This document shows positions 28,913 to 38,093 of a stretch of 64,000 nucleotides of DNA, piece by piece. The DNA comes from Brumimicrobium mesophilum (GTDB lineage: Bacteria; Bacteroidota; Bacteroidia; Flavobacteriales_D; Crocinitomicaceae). The number at the start of each line of letters is the position of its first letter. The first letter of the stretch is position 1. Position numbers and translations under genes: made by a program. The stretch spans positions 62,001 to 126,000 of the forward strand of contig NZ_PVSS01000010.1 in NCBI RefSeq assembly GCF_003025005.1, in the 5' to 3' direction. The notes under the pieces were generated by a model. It had not been told where the DNA came from and ran no database searches. It saw only the letters and a list, made by a program, of their open reading frames with translations.

Positions 28913-30205
28913 ATGAAATACGAAAGAATAGACAAAAGATTATTTGAAAAGAACAGAAAAAACTTCATGCAAGCAATGAAAGAAAATACTGTTGCAGTTT
29001 TCAATTCCAATGACATTTATCCAATTAGTGCAGACAGTTCGATGCCATTTGAACAACACCGTGATATTTTTTATTTATCAGGAGTAGATCAAGAAGAAAG
29101 TATTTTAGTAATGTTTCCTGATGCTTCGGATGAAAAGCACCGTGAAATTTTATTCTTAAAAGAAACAAACGACCATATTGCTGTGTGGGAAGGTGAAAAA
29201 TTAACTAAAGAAGCCGCCTTTGAAAGTACGGGAGTGAAGACTGTCTATTGGCTCCAACAATTTGACACAATCTTTAATCAACTGATGGCTGAAGCAGAAG
29301 GAATATACTTCAACACAAATGAACATTTACGTGCTAACACAGAAACACAAACAAGAGAAGATCGTTTCATTTCAAAATATAAAAAATTATACCCAGCACA
29401 TCAAGTACACAAGAGCGCACCAATTATGCATCGATTAAGAAGCGTAAAAGACGAAATCGAATTAAATTTGATGCAAAAGGCTTGTGACATTACTGAAGGA
29501 GCGTTTAAACGTGTTTTGGAATTTACTAAACCAGGAGTTTGGGAACATGAAATTGAAGCTGAAATAATTCATGAATTTATTCGTAACCGTTCCAATGGTT
29601 TTGCTTACACTCCGATTATTGCATCCGGAAAAAACGCATGTGTTTTACATTATGTTGAAAACAATCAAGAATGTAAAGACGGTGATGTAATCTTGATGGA
29701 TTTTGGAGCGAAATATGCAAATTATGCATCAGACCAAACAAGAGCTATTCCGGTAAGTGGTAGATATACTGATCGTCAAAAAGAAGTTTACAACGCGGTT
29801 TTACATGTGAAGAAAGAATCAGAAAAATTACTAGTTCCTGGAACATTGATTCCTGAATACCACAAAGAAGTTGGTAAATTAATGGAAGAGCAGTTGGTAA
29901 AACTTAATTTACTAGACAAAACAGATATTAAAAACCAAAATCCAGATTGGCCAGCATACAAGAAATACTTTATGCATGGAACATCTCACTTTATTGGTTT
30001 AGACACGCATGATTCTGGATTATACCATAAGCCAATTGAAGCAGGAATGGTCTTTACATGTGAACCAGGAATTTATATTCCAAATGAAAATTTAGGAATC
30101 CGTTTGGAAGATGATTTAATTATTCAAGATGGGAAACCTGCAAAGAACATGATGACTGGTATTCCTTTGGAGATTGAGGAAATAGAAGAGTACATGAACA
30201 AGTAA
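28913..30205 (+). CDS. pepP: Xaa-Pro aminopeptidase (M24B)
   Basis: This 430-residue enzyme removes an N-terminal residue from peptides with proline in second place. An N-terminal AMP_N-like domain (residues 1-165, with IFYLSGVDQEESIL) precedes the pita-bread catalytic domain. The five metal ligands are in place: DFGAKY (Asp263), ASDQTRAIP (Asp274), HGTSHFIGLDTHD (His355/359 region), CEPGIYI (Glu384) and GIRLEDD (Glu399). It has the two-metal layout known for E. coli PepP. No export signal is present. The next gene, an alpha/beta hydrolase, starts 34 bases after its stop and may share the transcript. Confidence 0.95.
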   Translation: MKYERIDKRLFEKNRKNFMQAMKENTVAVFNSNDIYPISADSSMPFEQHRDIFYLSGVDQEESILVMFPDASDEKHREILFLKETNDHIAVWEGEKLTKEAAFESTGVKTVYWLQQFDTIFNQLMAEAEGIYFNTNEHLRANTETQTREDRFISKYKKLYPAHQVHKSAPIMHRLRSVKDEIELNLMQKACDITEGAFKRVLEFTKPGVWEHEIEAEIIHEFIRNRSNGFAYTPIIASGKNACVLHYVENNQECKDGDVILMDFGAKYANYASDQTRAIPVSGRYTDRQKEVYNAVLHVKKESEKLLVPGTLIPEYHKEVGKLMEEQLVKLNLLDKTDIKNQNPDWPAYKKYFMHGTSHFIGLDTHDSGLYHKPIEAGMVFTCEPGIYIPNENLGIRLEDDLIIQDGKPAKNMMTGIPLEIEEIEEYMNK

Positions 30206-30239
30206 TGATAATTATATTATGAGAACTTTATAATCATAA

Positions 30240-31010
30240 ATGAATAAAGAACAAATTTTAAATTACAGGATAGTTGGAAACGGCTATCCTGTTGTTTTTT
30301 TGCATGGATTTTTGGAATCCAACAAAATGTGGGAAAACTTATTGAAACATCTTCCACATATTCAAGCGATTTGTATAGAATTGCCTGGGCATGGAAAATC
30401 TAAATTACTTGAACAAGAATTAAGTTTAAATAATATAACAGAAGCTGTAAAGCTCACCATTCTCGAAATTACTAATGAAGCTTTTTCCATTGTTGGGCAT
30501 TCACTTGGTGGATATGTAGCTTTACATTTAGCAGAAGACATTTCACTCTCAATCAATGAAATTGTTTTGCAGAATTCTCATCCTTGGCCAGATGGAGTCA
30601 CGAAAAAAAATGATCGACATCGCACGGCAAGAGTAGTTGAATACAATAAGTCATTGTTTTTAAATGAAGCTATTCCGCGGTTGTACTACAAGGCTGAATT
30701 TTATGAAACTAAAATCAATGAATTGATTGATGAAGCTAATCTTATGGGCGAAGACGCAATAATTCAATCCCTTTATGCTATGAGAGATCGCTCAGACAAG
30801 AATCACGTTTTAGAAAGTTGGAAAGAGAAAATTCATATTATTCAAGGAGAATTTGACCACCTTATTGATGCAAAGAAACTAGAAAAACAAGCAAAAGAAA
30901 ACAATAACAAATTTCATCTTATCAAGAATATTGGCCACATGGCGCATCATGAAAATGAAATAGAGGTGGCTAGGTTATTGGGTTTTTTATGGCAAAACTT
31001 AAGGATGTAA
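30240..31010 (+). CDS. Alpha/beta hydrolase
   Basis: This 256-residue cytoplasmic protein has the complete alpha/beta-hydrolase triad context. The oxyanion region is VVFLHGFLESNKMW, the nucleophile elbow is VGHSLGGYVAL (Ser88), the acid is in IIQGEFDHLID and the histidine is in NIGHMAHHENE. The lid region between residues 115 and 190 is short and helical. The family includes esterases, lipases, MenH-type and peroxidase-type enzymes, and these motifs do not separate them. It is probably co-transcribed with the upstream aminopeptidase. Confidence 0.9.
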   Translation: MNKEQILNYRIVGNGYPVVFLHGFLESNKMWENLLKHLPHIQAICIELPGHGKSKLLEQELSLNNITEAVKLTILEITNEAFSIVGHSLGGYVALHLAEDISLSINEIVLQNSHPWPDGVTKKNDRHRTARVVEYNKSLFLNEAIPRLYYKAEFYETKINELIDEANLMGEDAIIQSLYAMRDRSDKNHVLESWKEKIHIIQGEFDHLIDAKKLEKQAKENNNKFHLIKNIGHMAHHENEIEVARLLGFLWQNLRM

Positions 31011-31368
31011 TGTCAACTAGATTACAATCTGTATTCAGACTAATTTCCATTGTCATTAAACACCCATAAGTCAGCGATTTTTGGAGAAATGTATATTTTT
31101 TTCATGGTGTATATTTTTAAATTCACTACAATATATATCCATTTTGCCTTGATTAAAAATTTAAAATGTGAATCCACTATTCTATTGATTTAAATGGTGA
31201 TTTTGGAAATTATTCAGTTTTCGAAATATCCCTAAATTGAAATTTATTGATAAACAAAACCGCTTTTCTGCTATAAATAATGTTTTGAAGAGCGGTGTAG
31301 TTTAAATTTTTTTCTACTCAATTTCGGCACCTTTATTTTTTATTCTTAATTTAGTTCAAAAGAAAAAT
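31011..31368. other. Intergenic region upstream of the LytTR regulator
   Basis: This AT-rich stretch of about 360 bases separates two plus-strand genes. It contains a hairpin at 31259-31296 and two nearby copies of TGTATATTTTT (about 31090 and 31109). No coding frame is supported. A long leader or regulatory region for the downstream sensor operon is possible. Confidence 0.4.
31259..31296 (+). other. Hairpin followed by T-rich sequence
   Basis: ACCGCTTTTC (31259-31268) pairs with GAAGAGCGGT (31287-31296) with one wobble pair, around an 18-base loop. The T-rich sequence TTTAAATTTTTTT follows shortly after. It could be a terminator or attenuator about 70 bases before the LytTR regulator start; the large loop makes it weak. 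Confidence 0.4.
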
Positions 31369-32148
31369 ATGGAATTACGCGCTATTATTGTTGATGATGA
31401 GGAACTGGCTAGGAAAAACCTAATGATTATGTTGGAAAATTATTGTCCAGAAATCGAAGTAATTGGCGAAGCGGGTGATATTGAAGAAGCCGAAAGTCTC
31501 ATTATTAGTGAAAAACCGGACGTAGTTTTCCTTGATATTCGTATGCCATCAGGTTCCGAAGGTTTTGATTTATTGGAGCGTCTTGAGGACAGAAATTTCC
31601 TTGTGGTATTTGTTACTGCATTTAAAGATTACGCTATTCGTGCTTTTCAAACCAATGCGGTTCATTACATATTAAAACCCATTGATGATGAGGATTTAAG
31701 AACGGCAGTTGATAAACTTATTGCAACAAAGGAAACTTTCACCAAGCATCCGGAGAATTATGACAATTATTTCAATGCATTGCAAAATTTAGCCGATCGA
31801 CTAGTTCACAACAAAACGAATAATCGAATTGCTATTTCGCATACAAAAGGTGTGAAAATTGTTGAAGATGACAACATAGCTTACCTCGAAGCAAGCGGAA
31901 ATTGTTCAATGATTTATTTTAAGGATGAAACGCGTTATTTAGATACAAGAACATTGAAAGTTTATGAAGAAATTCTGAACAGCAATAAATTTTACCGTAT
32001 TCATAAGTCACATATTATCAATTTAGATATGATTAAAGAATATGTGAGTGAAGACGGCTATACTATCGTATTGAAAAATGGAATTCAACTTCCAGTTGCA
32101 AGAAATCGTGTTAGCGCATTTCTTAAAACGATTAAAGGTAAAGCATGA
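31369..32148 (+). CDS. LytTR-family response regulator
   Basis: This 259-residue regulator has an N-terminal receiver domain: acidic pocket VDDEE (Asp9/10) and phosphorylation site VVFLDIRMP (Asp56), followed by VTAFKDYAIRAF. From about residue 155 a LytTR DNA-binding domain follows: IAYLEASGNCSMIYF, RIHKSHIINLDMI and LPVARNRVSAF are its marks. Such proteins bind direct repeats upstream of target promoters. Its ATG-TGA end overlaps the sensor kinase start by four bases, so the pair is translationally coupled, and the kinase lacks its own receiver. This is a classic LytS/LytR-like pair. Confidence 0.95.
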   Translation: MELRAIIVDDEELARKNLMIMLENYCPEIEVIGEAGDIEEAESLIISEKPDVVFLDIRMPSGSEGFDLLERLEDRNFLVVFVTAFKDYAIRAFQTNAVHYILKPIDDEDLRTAVDKLIATKETFTKHPENYDNYFNALQNLADRLVHNKTNNRIAISHTKGVKIVEDDNIAYLEASGNCSMIYFKDETRYLDTRTLKVYEEILNSNKFYRIHKSHIINLDMIKEYVSEDGYTIVLKNGIQLPVARNRVSAFLKTIKGKA

Positions 32149-35069
32149 AGCAATTTTATGTATTACTTTTATTTATCTGTTTTTGTAGTTCAATAACTGC
32201 TCAAAAGTTTTCATTTATCCAATACAACACCAGTAAAGGACTACCCCAATCTCAAGTGAATACGATTACACAAGATGAGTCTGGGTATATCTGGGTTGGT
32301 ACTTTTGGTGGTTTGGCGCGCTTTGACGGTCAAAACTTCACCAACTATGGGAAAAATAATGGCCTTTTAAACAATAGAATTACAAAACTTGAAGTCATTG
32401 ATGGTCGTCTATTTATTGGGCATCAACAAGGAATATCTATTAAAAACGCTGACAATTCATTCACTTCAATTCCAAACAGGCAAGATACGGTTTTGAATGA
32501 TGTTTCGGGCTTCTCAACTTTAGATTCAACGATCTATATTTCTACAAATGGTGGTGGACTTTATATTCTTAATCTCGAAAAAAAATCGATTGAAAAAATA
32601 GAAAATAGTCCTGCGAGAATTAGAAACATCATCAAATACAAGGACAAACTATTCTTGGCCACACGAACTGGATTACATCAATTTGATGGGGTTAATTTCA
32701 AGGTTATAGAAAACTCAAAACAAACTTCATTCTCAGGAATAAAAATCAAAGGAAATAAAATTTATGCTAGTTCCTTTAGTGGAGCACTTTTTGAAGTTGA
32801 TGTAAATAAGTCTGAAATTAAAGAAATACTTTATAGCGACTTTCACATGTTTAGAAACGTGACTATAGATCATAAAAACAATTTCTGGTTAAGCTCTAGA
32901 AACGGTATTCTTTTGGTGAAAGAAAACGACACAATTGATATAACAGAGGCTTCAGGATTACCTACAGAGGATATTTATGAGATCTTTGAAGATTCAGAGG
33001 AAAACATTTGGATTGGAACAAATGGAAAAGGCATCATTCGATTTACTGATGAAGTCTTTACCTACTACAATGAAAGCAGCGGTTTACCAAGTGATTTAAT
33101 TATCGCCTTGGAAATGGATAAATACAAGAACAAATGGATATCAACTCTTGATCAAGGTGTTTTTAAAATAGATCCAAAAGGAAATATTTCTAAAATTGAT
33201 TTTATAAACAGCGGTGTTTGGCAAATAGTTTGTCTTAATGAAATCGTACTTTTCGCTTCTAACTTTGGACTACATGTTTATGATTATAAACAATTTAAAA
33301 GTTACTATAAAGAAGAAGATGATTTGCCTTCAAATAGAGTTAAGGGAATTCACCCGTTGAATGATAGTATTTTTTTGGTCAGTACGAATGAAGGAAGTAT
33401 CTTATTTAATTCCATAACCAGACAAATTTACAAAGGCTATTCTTCCTTAGATGAAATTAAAGGAGTTAGAGATTTTGAAACTAAAAATGAACTTTTGTAT
33501 GCTGCTTCTCCTAATGGTATCTATACCATCACCAAAGATTTTGTAGTCGAAAAAGATTATTTCGATTCAGGAATTAACAGTATAGCTTTAGATCATTTAG
33601 GCAATTTATGGATAGGAACAGAAAATGGTCTTTACATCAAAAAAGATGGTAAATACAAACGTCAAATTCTCGAAAAAGAAGAAAATTTAGAATTCGTGAA
33701 TTTTATCCAGCGTTATGATACATTAATGTTTATAGGTACAAATAATGGATTGTATGAAGTTGGCTCCAACCTGAAACATAATTACCATTATGGAATCACT
33801 TCCGGATTAATTGATTTAGAAACAAATTTAAATTCTAATTATTTAGAGAAGAACAGATTCTTGTGGTTTGGAACTGCTTCTGGACTTATGAAAATGGACC
33901 TTGAGAACAGAAGTTCATTAATGAAGAATGCTAAACCAAAGCTACACCTTACCCGAATCACTATAAATAATAAAGAACTGAACGATAAAAACGTCGAAAT
34001 ATACAATACCGATCATGATACTAAAACCCTCACAATGAAATTCACGGATAAGAATATTTCCTTTAATTTCGATGGTATATATATGACTAATCCTGGAAGT
34101 TTAAGGTATAGTTATTTTTTGGAAGGTTTTTCAACCGATTGGTCACCTCCAAATAACAATTCAAACGCTAGTTTTACCAATTTACCACCTGGAGAGTATC
34201 TATTTAAATTCCGTGTTGACAACGGAAGTTATGCTACATCCGACATTTTTTCTCTTCCTATCGAAGTGACTCCTCCATTCTACAGAACTTGGTGGTTTTA
34301 CCTTATAGTTGCAATTATTGTTTTACTTCTTATTTTCACTATTGATAAAGCAAGGCACAAAAAATTGGAAAGTAATAACTATAAAGTAAAATTAGAGTTT
34401 CAAAATAAATTATCAAAATTAGAGCAACAATCATTGAATGCTAGTATGAACCGTCACTTCATATTTAATGCTTTAAATTCTATTCAATATTACATTAATG
34501 TGGCAGATACCAAGTCGGCAAATAAATACCTATCAAGATTCGCTAAATTAATTAGAAAAAACCTAGATAGTTCATATCATAAAGACGGAATGGTGGCCTT
34601 GTCTGATGAGATTGATCGTTTAAAACTATATTTAGATTTAGAAAGTATGCGCTTTATTGATCGTTTTACTTACTCAATCAATGTTGATCATGAGGTTGAA
34701 GCAGAAGTACTAAAAGTTCCCGCCATGTTTTTACAACCCTTTGTAGAAAACAGTATAATTCATGGAATTTTACCCATGAAGGATAGAATGGGTGAAATTG
34801 TAATCAATGTCAAAGAACATCTCGATCATATTAGAATTGAAATCAAAGACAATGGAATAGGAATTGAGGATTCACTTGCCAATAAAAATCCGGATTCAAG
34901 CAATCACCAATCTCAAGGGATGATGATTGCCAAAGGAAGAATAGAATTACTTCAAAAAATTTCAGCACGTTCGATAGAAATGGTTGGCCCCCTTCAAATC
35001 AAAGAAAATGACACATTAGTCAATGGAACTATAGTAACCTTCAAAATCATGAAACAATATTTGGAATAA
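32145..35069 (+). CDS. Two-component-regulator-propeller sensor histidine kinase (LytS-type kinase)
   Basis: This 974-residue membrane sensor has a signal peptide at residues 1-19 (ends SITAQ). A large periplasmic beta-propeller follows, with repeated motifs such as YIWVGTFGGLARFDG, ENIWIGTNGKGIIRF and GNLWIGTENGLYI. A Y_Y_Y-type domain (LRYSYFLEGFSTDWS) lies near residues 640-710. One membrane helix (about 717-740) leads to a coiled coil and a His_kinase (PF06580) domain. Its phospho-accepting histidine is in MNRHFIFNALNSIQYY (His771), and the ATPase part shows LQPFVENSIIHGIL and IKDNGIGIE. In related Bacteroidota proteins the propeller senses extracellular polymers, but the ligand here is unknown. 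The adjacent LytTR regulator is the expected partner. Confidence 0.95.
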   Translation: MKQFYVLLLFICFCSSITAQKFSFIQYNTSKGLPQSQVNTITQDESGYIWVGTFGGLARFDGQNFTNYGKNNGLLNNRITKLEVIDGRLFIGHQQGISIKNADNSFTSIPNRQDTVLNDVSGFSTLDSTIYISTNGGGLYILNLEKKSIEKIENSPARIRNIIKYKDKLFLATRTGLHQFDGVNFKVIENSKQTSFSGIKIKGNKIYASSFSGALFEVDVNKSEIKEILYSDFHMFRNVTIDHKNNFWLSSRNGILLVKENDTIDITEASGLPTEDIYEIFEDSEENIWIGTNGKGIIRFTDEVFTYYNESSGLPSDLIIALEMDKYKNKWISTLDQGVFKIDPKGNISKIDFINSGVWQIVCLNEIVLFASNFGLHVYDYKQFKSYYKEEDDLPSNRVKGIHPLNDSIFLVSTNEGSILFNSITRQIYKGYSSLDEIKGVRDFETKNELLYAASPNGIYTITKDFVVEKDYFDSGINSIALDHLGNLWIGTENGLYIKKDGKYKRQILEKEENLEFVNFIQRYDTLMFIGTNNGLYEVGSNLKHNYHYGITSGLIDLETNLNSNYLEKNRFLWFGTASGLMKMDLENRSSLMKNAKPKLHLTRITINNKELNDKNVEIYNTDHDTKTLTMKFTDKNISFNFDGIYMTNPGSLRYSYFLEGFSTDWSPPNNNSNASFTNLPPGEYLFKFRVDNGSYATSDIFSLPIEVTPPFYRTWWFYLIVAIIVLLLIFTIDKARHKKLESNNYKVKLEFQNKLSKLEQQSLNASMNRHFIFNALNSIQYYINVADTKSANKYLSRFAKLIRKNLDSSYHKDGMVALSDEIDRLKLYLDLESMRFIDRFTYSINVDHEVEAEVLKVPAMFLQPFVENSIIHGILPMKDRMGEIVINVKEHLDHIRIEIKDNGIGIEDSLANKNPDSSNHQSQGMMIAKGRIELLQKISARSIEMVGPLQIKENDTLVNGTIVTFKIMKQYLE

Positions 35070-35116
35070 CAACATAAATTCCATAGTTTTATGGTTACTA
35101 TATAAAAATAGTCGTC

Positions 35117-35365
35117 ATGAAAAAATTAATATTCGTAATATCTGGATTTCTTTTACTTTCCTTAGGAAGTTGTAATAAAGATGAAATCAATCCAAATCAA
35201 CATAGAGATTTTGAATCAAGAGAATTTTGTTTTGGAGGAACAGATGATGACAAGTCATGTACTGGAAACACGTCAACTGGAAGTAGAGGGACTAACGATC
35301 CAACAATTACCGACCCAAATAGAGATGAAGACGAAGAAGTAAAATCTAAGCAAACAAAGAATTAA
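35117..35365 (+). CDS. Small acidic lipoprotein
   Basis: This 82-residue protein starts with a clear lipoprotein signal ending in LGSC (Cys19). The mature 63 residues are highly polar, with Asp, Glu, Asn and Thr throughout and a threonine/glycine-rich centre. Two further cysteines (REFCFGG and DKSCTG) could form a disulfide. The tail (DEDEEVKSKQTKN) is disordered-looking. It lies 47 bases after the sensor kinase and is followed by a terminator. It may be a surface-exposed output or accessory of the sensor, but that is inference from position. Confidence 0.75.
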   Translation: MKKLIFVISGFLLLSLGSCNKDEINPNQHRDFESREFCFGGTDDDKSCTGNTSTGSRGTNDPTITDPNRDEDEEVKSKQTKN

Positions 35366-35384
35366 TCAATAATAACTTATATGA

Positions 35385-35416
35385 AAAAGAGCTGCAAATT
35401 GCAGCTCTTTTTTTTT
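35385..35416 (+). terminator. Intrinsic terminator after the small lipoprotein gene
   Basis: AAAAGAGCTGCAA (35385-35397) pairs with TTGCAGCTCTTTT (35399-35411), followed by an uninterrupted T-run to 35416. It closes the LytTR regulator / kinase / lipoprotein transcript. Confidence 0.92.
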
Positions 35417-35538
35417 GTGATGATTTTCTAGTTCACCCTCAAATTAGACGTTCATTTTAATCAGAATAATTAACAGGTCAGTAAATCAATTATACGTTTT
35501 ACAAATTAAAATAATACGCTCCATTAATAACTTGTATA

Positions 35539-35599
35539 TTAGTATAACAACAATATAAACAACATGTCTTAGTATAACAACAATATAAACAACATGTCT
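35539..35599 (+). repeat. 30-bp tandem duplication spanning a start codon
   Basis: A 30-bp unit (35539-35568) is repeated exactly at 35569-35598, and one further base on each side matches. Each copy contains AACATGTCT. The first copy gives ATG-TCT-TAG (35564-35572), and the second provides the actual start of the 518-aa gene at 35594. Confidence 0.95.
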
Positions 35600-37150
35600 A
35601 AAACTGCATCTCCTGCACTATTTGAACTAATAGAAAGTTTAACAAAAAGTGAAAAACGGTATTTCAAAATTTATGCTTCCCGACATACAATCGGTGAAGA
35701 AAACAATGGTATCCGCATTTTTGACTTTATCGATCAGCAGGATGAATTTGAAGAAGAGGCAATATATGATCATTTTAAAGGTGAAGCTTTCTTAAATCAA
35801 TTTCCTATTACCAAAAACAGACTATATGAGCAAATAATTAGTTCCCTAGACGCTTTTCACTCTTCAAAAAACCAAGATGCACAACTATTTAAAATGCTTC
35901 ACAGCATTAATATACTATACAGTAAGGGGTTATATGACCATGCAGTTGGAGAATTAAAAAAAGCAAAAAGACTTGCCAAAAAACACAATAAATTGGCAAT
36001 TCTACTTCAAATAGCAAATGAAGAAAAGAAGATTCTAGAAACTCAAGGATACAAAAAAGCAGATGCGATAAGCCTTGAAAAGCACGCTGAGGAAACATTT
36101 GACTTAACCGCACAATACAACTTATTCAATGAGTTGTGGATGATTAAAAGTAAATTATTTATTCGTTTGAATCAATTTGGGCAAGCCAGATCTCAAGAAG
36201 AGGTAGAAGAATATACAAACTTATTCAAAGCATTCAAAAGTATTAAAAAGCCAAAAGAAATTACGTTCAAAAATCAGTACTTGATTCACCACATTAAAAG
36301 CGCTTATAATTTTGCGATATTAAATAATAATGAATCTCTTAAGACTTTAAAAGCGAATTTAGAACATTTCAAAAAGAACTCTACTAAAATAAAAGAATAC
36401 CCAAATCAGTATTTTTCTATTCTTACAAATATTATTCACTTAGAATCTAAATTCGGGAATTCAAATGCCATTCACTCTCATTTGAATGAGTTAAAAGCAT
36501 TTCCACATCAACTTTCTTCCAATATTACAAACGATTTAGCGATAAAATTATTTTCAAGTATAAACAGTATAGAACTAAAGGTACTTAATCAAGAAGGTAA
36601 CTTCGAAAAAGCGACTCTTTTAGCCGATGGTATTAAGGAAGGAATGGCAAAATATGAATCCGAAATAACTCCTTTCAGAAAGGCATACTTAGCTTTCAAT
36701 ATGTCGATTGCCTTTTTTGGAAACGAAGATTTTAACCAAAGTCTAAAATGGATCAATCTAATTCTCAACAATAAAGAATTAGATCAAAAAGAAGATATAG
36801 TTTCTTTCGCTCACCTCGTTAATCTATTGATTCATTTCGAATTAAAAAATGACACTTTACTTCCTTATGCTATTAAGAGCACGAAGCGCTTTCTAACAAA
36901 ACGACAAAGGACATTTAAATTTGAAACAATTTTCTTGAAACAGCTCACAAAAATTTCAAATGCTCAATCCAATTATGAAATTGAAGACCTTCTTCAAAAT
37001 GTAGACGAAGAAATCGCAGCATTGAAAAATGACCCATTTGAGTCTGTAGCCTTTGAATATTTCGACTTCCATGTTTGGTTGATTTCTAAATTGAAAAACA
37101 AATCATTCCAATTGGTCAAAAGAGAAGTTTATTTAGGTAAAAGGGCTTAG
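35594..37150 (+). CDS. Helical protein of unknown function, TPR-like
   Basis: This 518-residue cytoplasmic protein has no signal peptide and no catalytic motif that I recognise. Residues 1-95 have the N-terminal region ALFELIESLTKSEKRYFKIY, a pattern I have seen in hypothetical proteins of Bacteroidota. The remainder is almost all helix, with paired amphipathic helices of 34-40 residues (for example GLYDHAVGELKKAKRLAKKHNK) like TPR repeats. It may be a scaffold or regulatory protein. The translation start is duplicated (35539-35599), so a two-codon mini-ORF precedes it. It stands alone: the downstream gene is convergent. Confidence 0.85.
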   Translation: MSKTASPALFELIESLTKSEKRYFKIYASRHTIGEENNGIRIFDFIDQQDEFEEEAIYDHFKGEAFLNQFPITKNRLYEQIISSLDAFHSSKNQDAQLFKMLHSINILYSKGLYDHAVGELKKAKRLAKKHNKLAILLQIANEEKKILETQGYKKADAISLEKHAEETFDLTAQYNLFNELWMIKSKLFIRLNQFGQARSQEEVEEYTNLFKAFKSIKKPKEITFKNQYLIHHIKSAYNFAILNNNESLKTLKANLEHFKKNSTKIKEYPNQYFSILTNIIHLESKFGNSNAIHSHLNELKAFPHQLSSNITNDLAIKLFSSINSIELKVLNQEGNFEKATLLADGIKEGMAKYESEITPFRKAYLAFNMSIAFFGNEDFNQSLKWINLILNNKELDQKEDIVSFAHLVNLLIHFELKNDTLLPYAIKSTKRFLTKRQRTFKFETIFLKQLTKISNAQSNYEIEDLLQNVDEEIAALKNDPFESVAFEYFDFHVWLISKLKNKSFQLVKREVYLGKRA

Positions 37151-37301
37151 TTTCTTTTTTTGAACACCTCAAATTTAGTGACTGATACTGGATTCATGTC
37201 TATATAATGATGCCTTCTCCGGTGTCACTTAGAAGCCTTCGACATGCAATATCACCAGATTACTCTTTGGTGAAAGATCTAATTGAAGTCAACAACTCTT
37301 C

Positions 37302-37940
37302 CTACCACATAATAGGATTACTCTTTTTCTCATCTCCGATAGTAGTTTCCGGACCATGACCTGTATATACCAAAGTATTATCTGGTAGAGCAAACATTTT
37401 TTTAGTAATCGATTCTTTTAACGTTTGCATATCACCTCCTGGCAAATCTACCCTTCCATAACTTCCTTTAAATAAAACGTCTCCGTTGATAACCAATTTT
37501 TCTTTCGGACTATAAAATACAACATGACCTGGAGCATGACCCGGGCAAAACAACACTTCAAACGAAATGTCTCCAAAAGTTAAAGTTTCTCCTTCTTTAA
37601 TGAATTTATCTGGCATTGGAGAATCTTCAAATTCATTCAATCCGTACATTTGCGCACTTCTCCCTCCCATTTTCATCGTTACCAAATCTGCTTCGTGTAA
37701 GTACAAATCCACATCATATTCACGTTTTATAAAAGCGTTTCCCATAATGTGATCTAAGTGACCATGTGTATTTAATAAAGCTTTTACTGTTAATTCATTT
37801 TTAGAAATATAGTCTCTTAACAATTGACGCTCTTCCTCAAAATAACAACCTGGATCAATGATCACAACATTCTTGTTGTCATCAATCGCTAAATATGTAT
37901 TTTCTTGAATGGGATTAAAAGTGAATTTAACTATTTTCAT
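37302..37940 (-). CDS. MBL-fold metal-dependent hydrolase (glyoxalase II-like)
   Basis: This 212-residue protein has the metallo-beta-lactamase HxHxDH motif as THGHLDHIMGN (His59, His61, Asp63, His64). It also has the later histidines in LFCPGHAPGHVVFY, the aspartate in VINGDVLFKGSYGRVDLPGG and the C-terminal YTGHGPETTI. This pattern is typical of the YcbL/GloB-like group, which cleaves thioesters such as S-lactoylglutathione or bacillithiol analogues. The true substrate in Bacteroidota is unsettled. The ATG at 37940 is chosen because an earlier in-frame TTG at 37967 adds residues not found in the family. It is convergent with the TPR-like gene. Confidence 0.92.
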   Translation of the reverse strand: MKIVKFTFNPIQENTYLAIDDNKNVVIIDPGCYFEEERQLLRDYISKNELTVKALLNTHGHLDHIMGNAFIKREYDVDLYLHEADLVTMKMGGRSAQMYGLNEFEDSPMPDKFIKEGETLTFGDISFEVLFCPGHAPGHVVFYSPKEKLVINGDVLFKGSYGRVDLPGGDMQTLKESITKKMFALPDNTLVYTGHGPETTIGDEKKSNPIMW

Positions 37941-38093
37941 GTCTTGACTTATTAAGAAACGCAACAATAAAATTGCTACTTGATTTTTAGTATTTGAACC
38001 TATTGCTATTGGCTGACAAAATTAGCATCTTTGTAATTGATAAAGGAATAAATTCTATAAAATTTTATTCTGCCAACTTCAAATATAAATATC

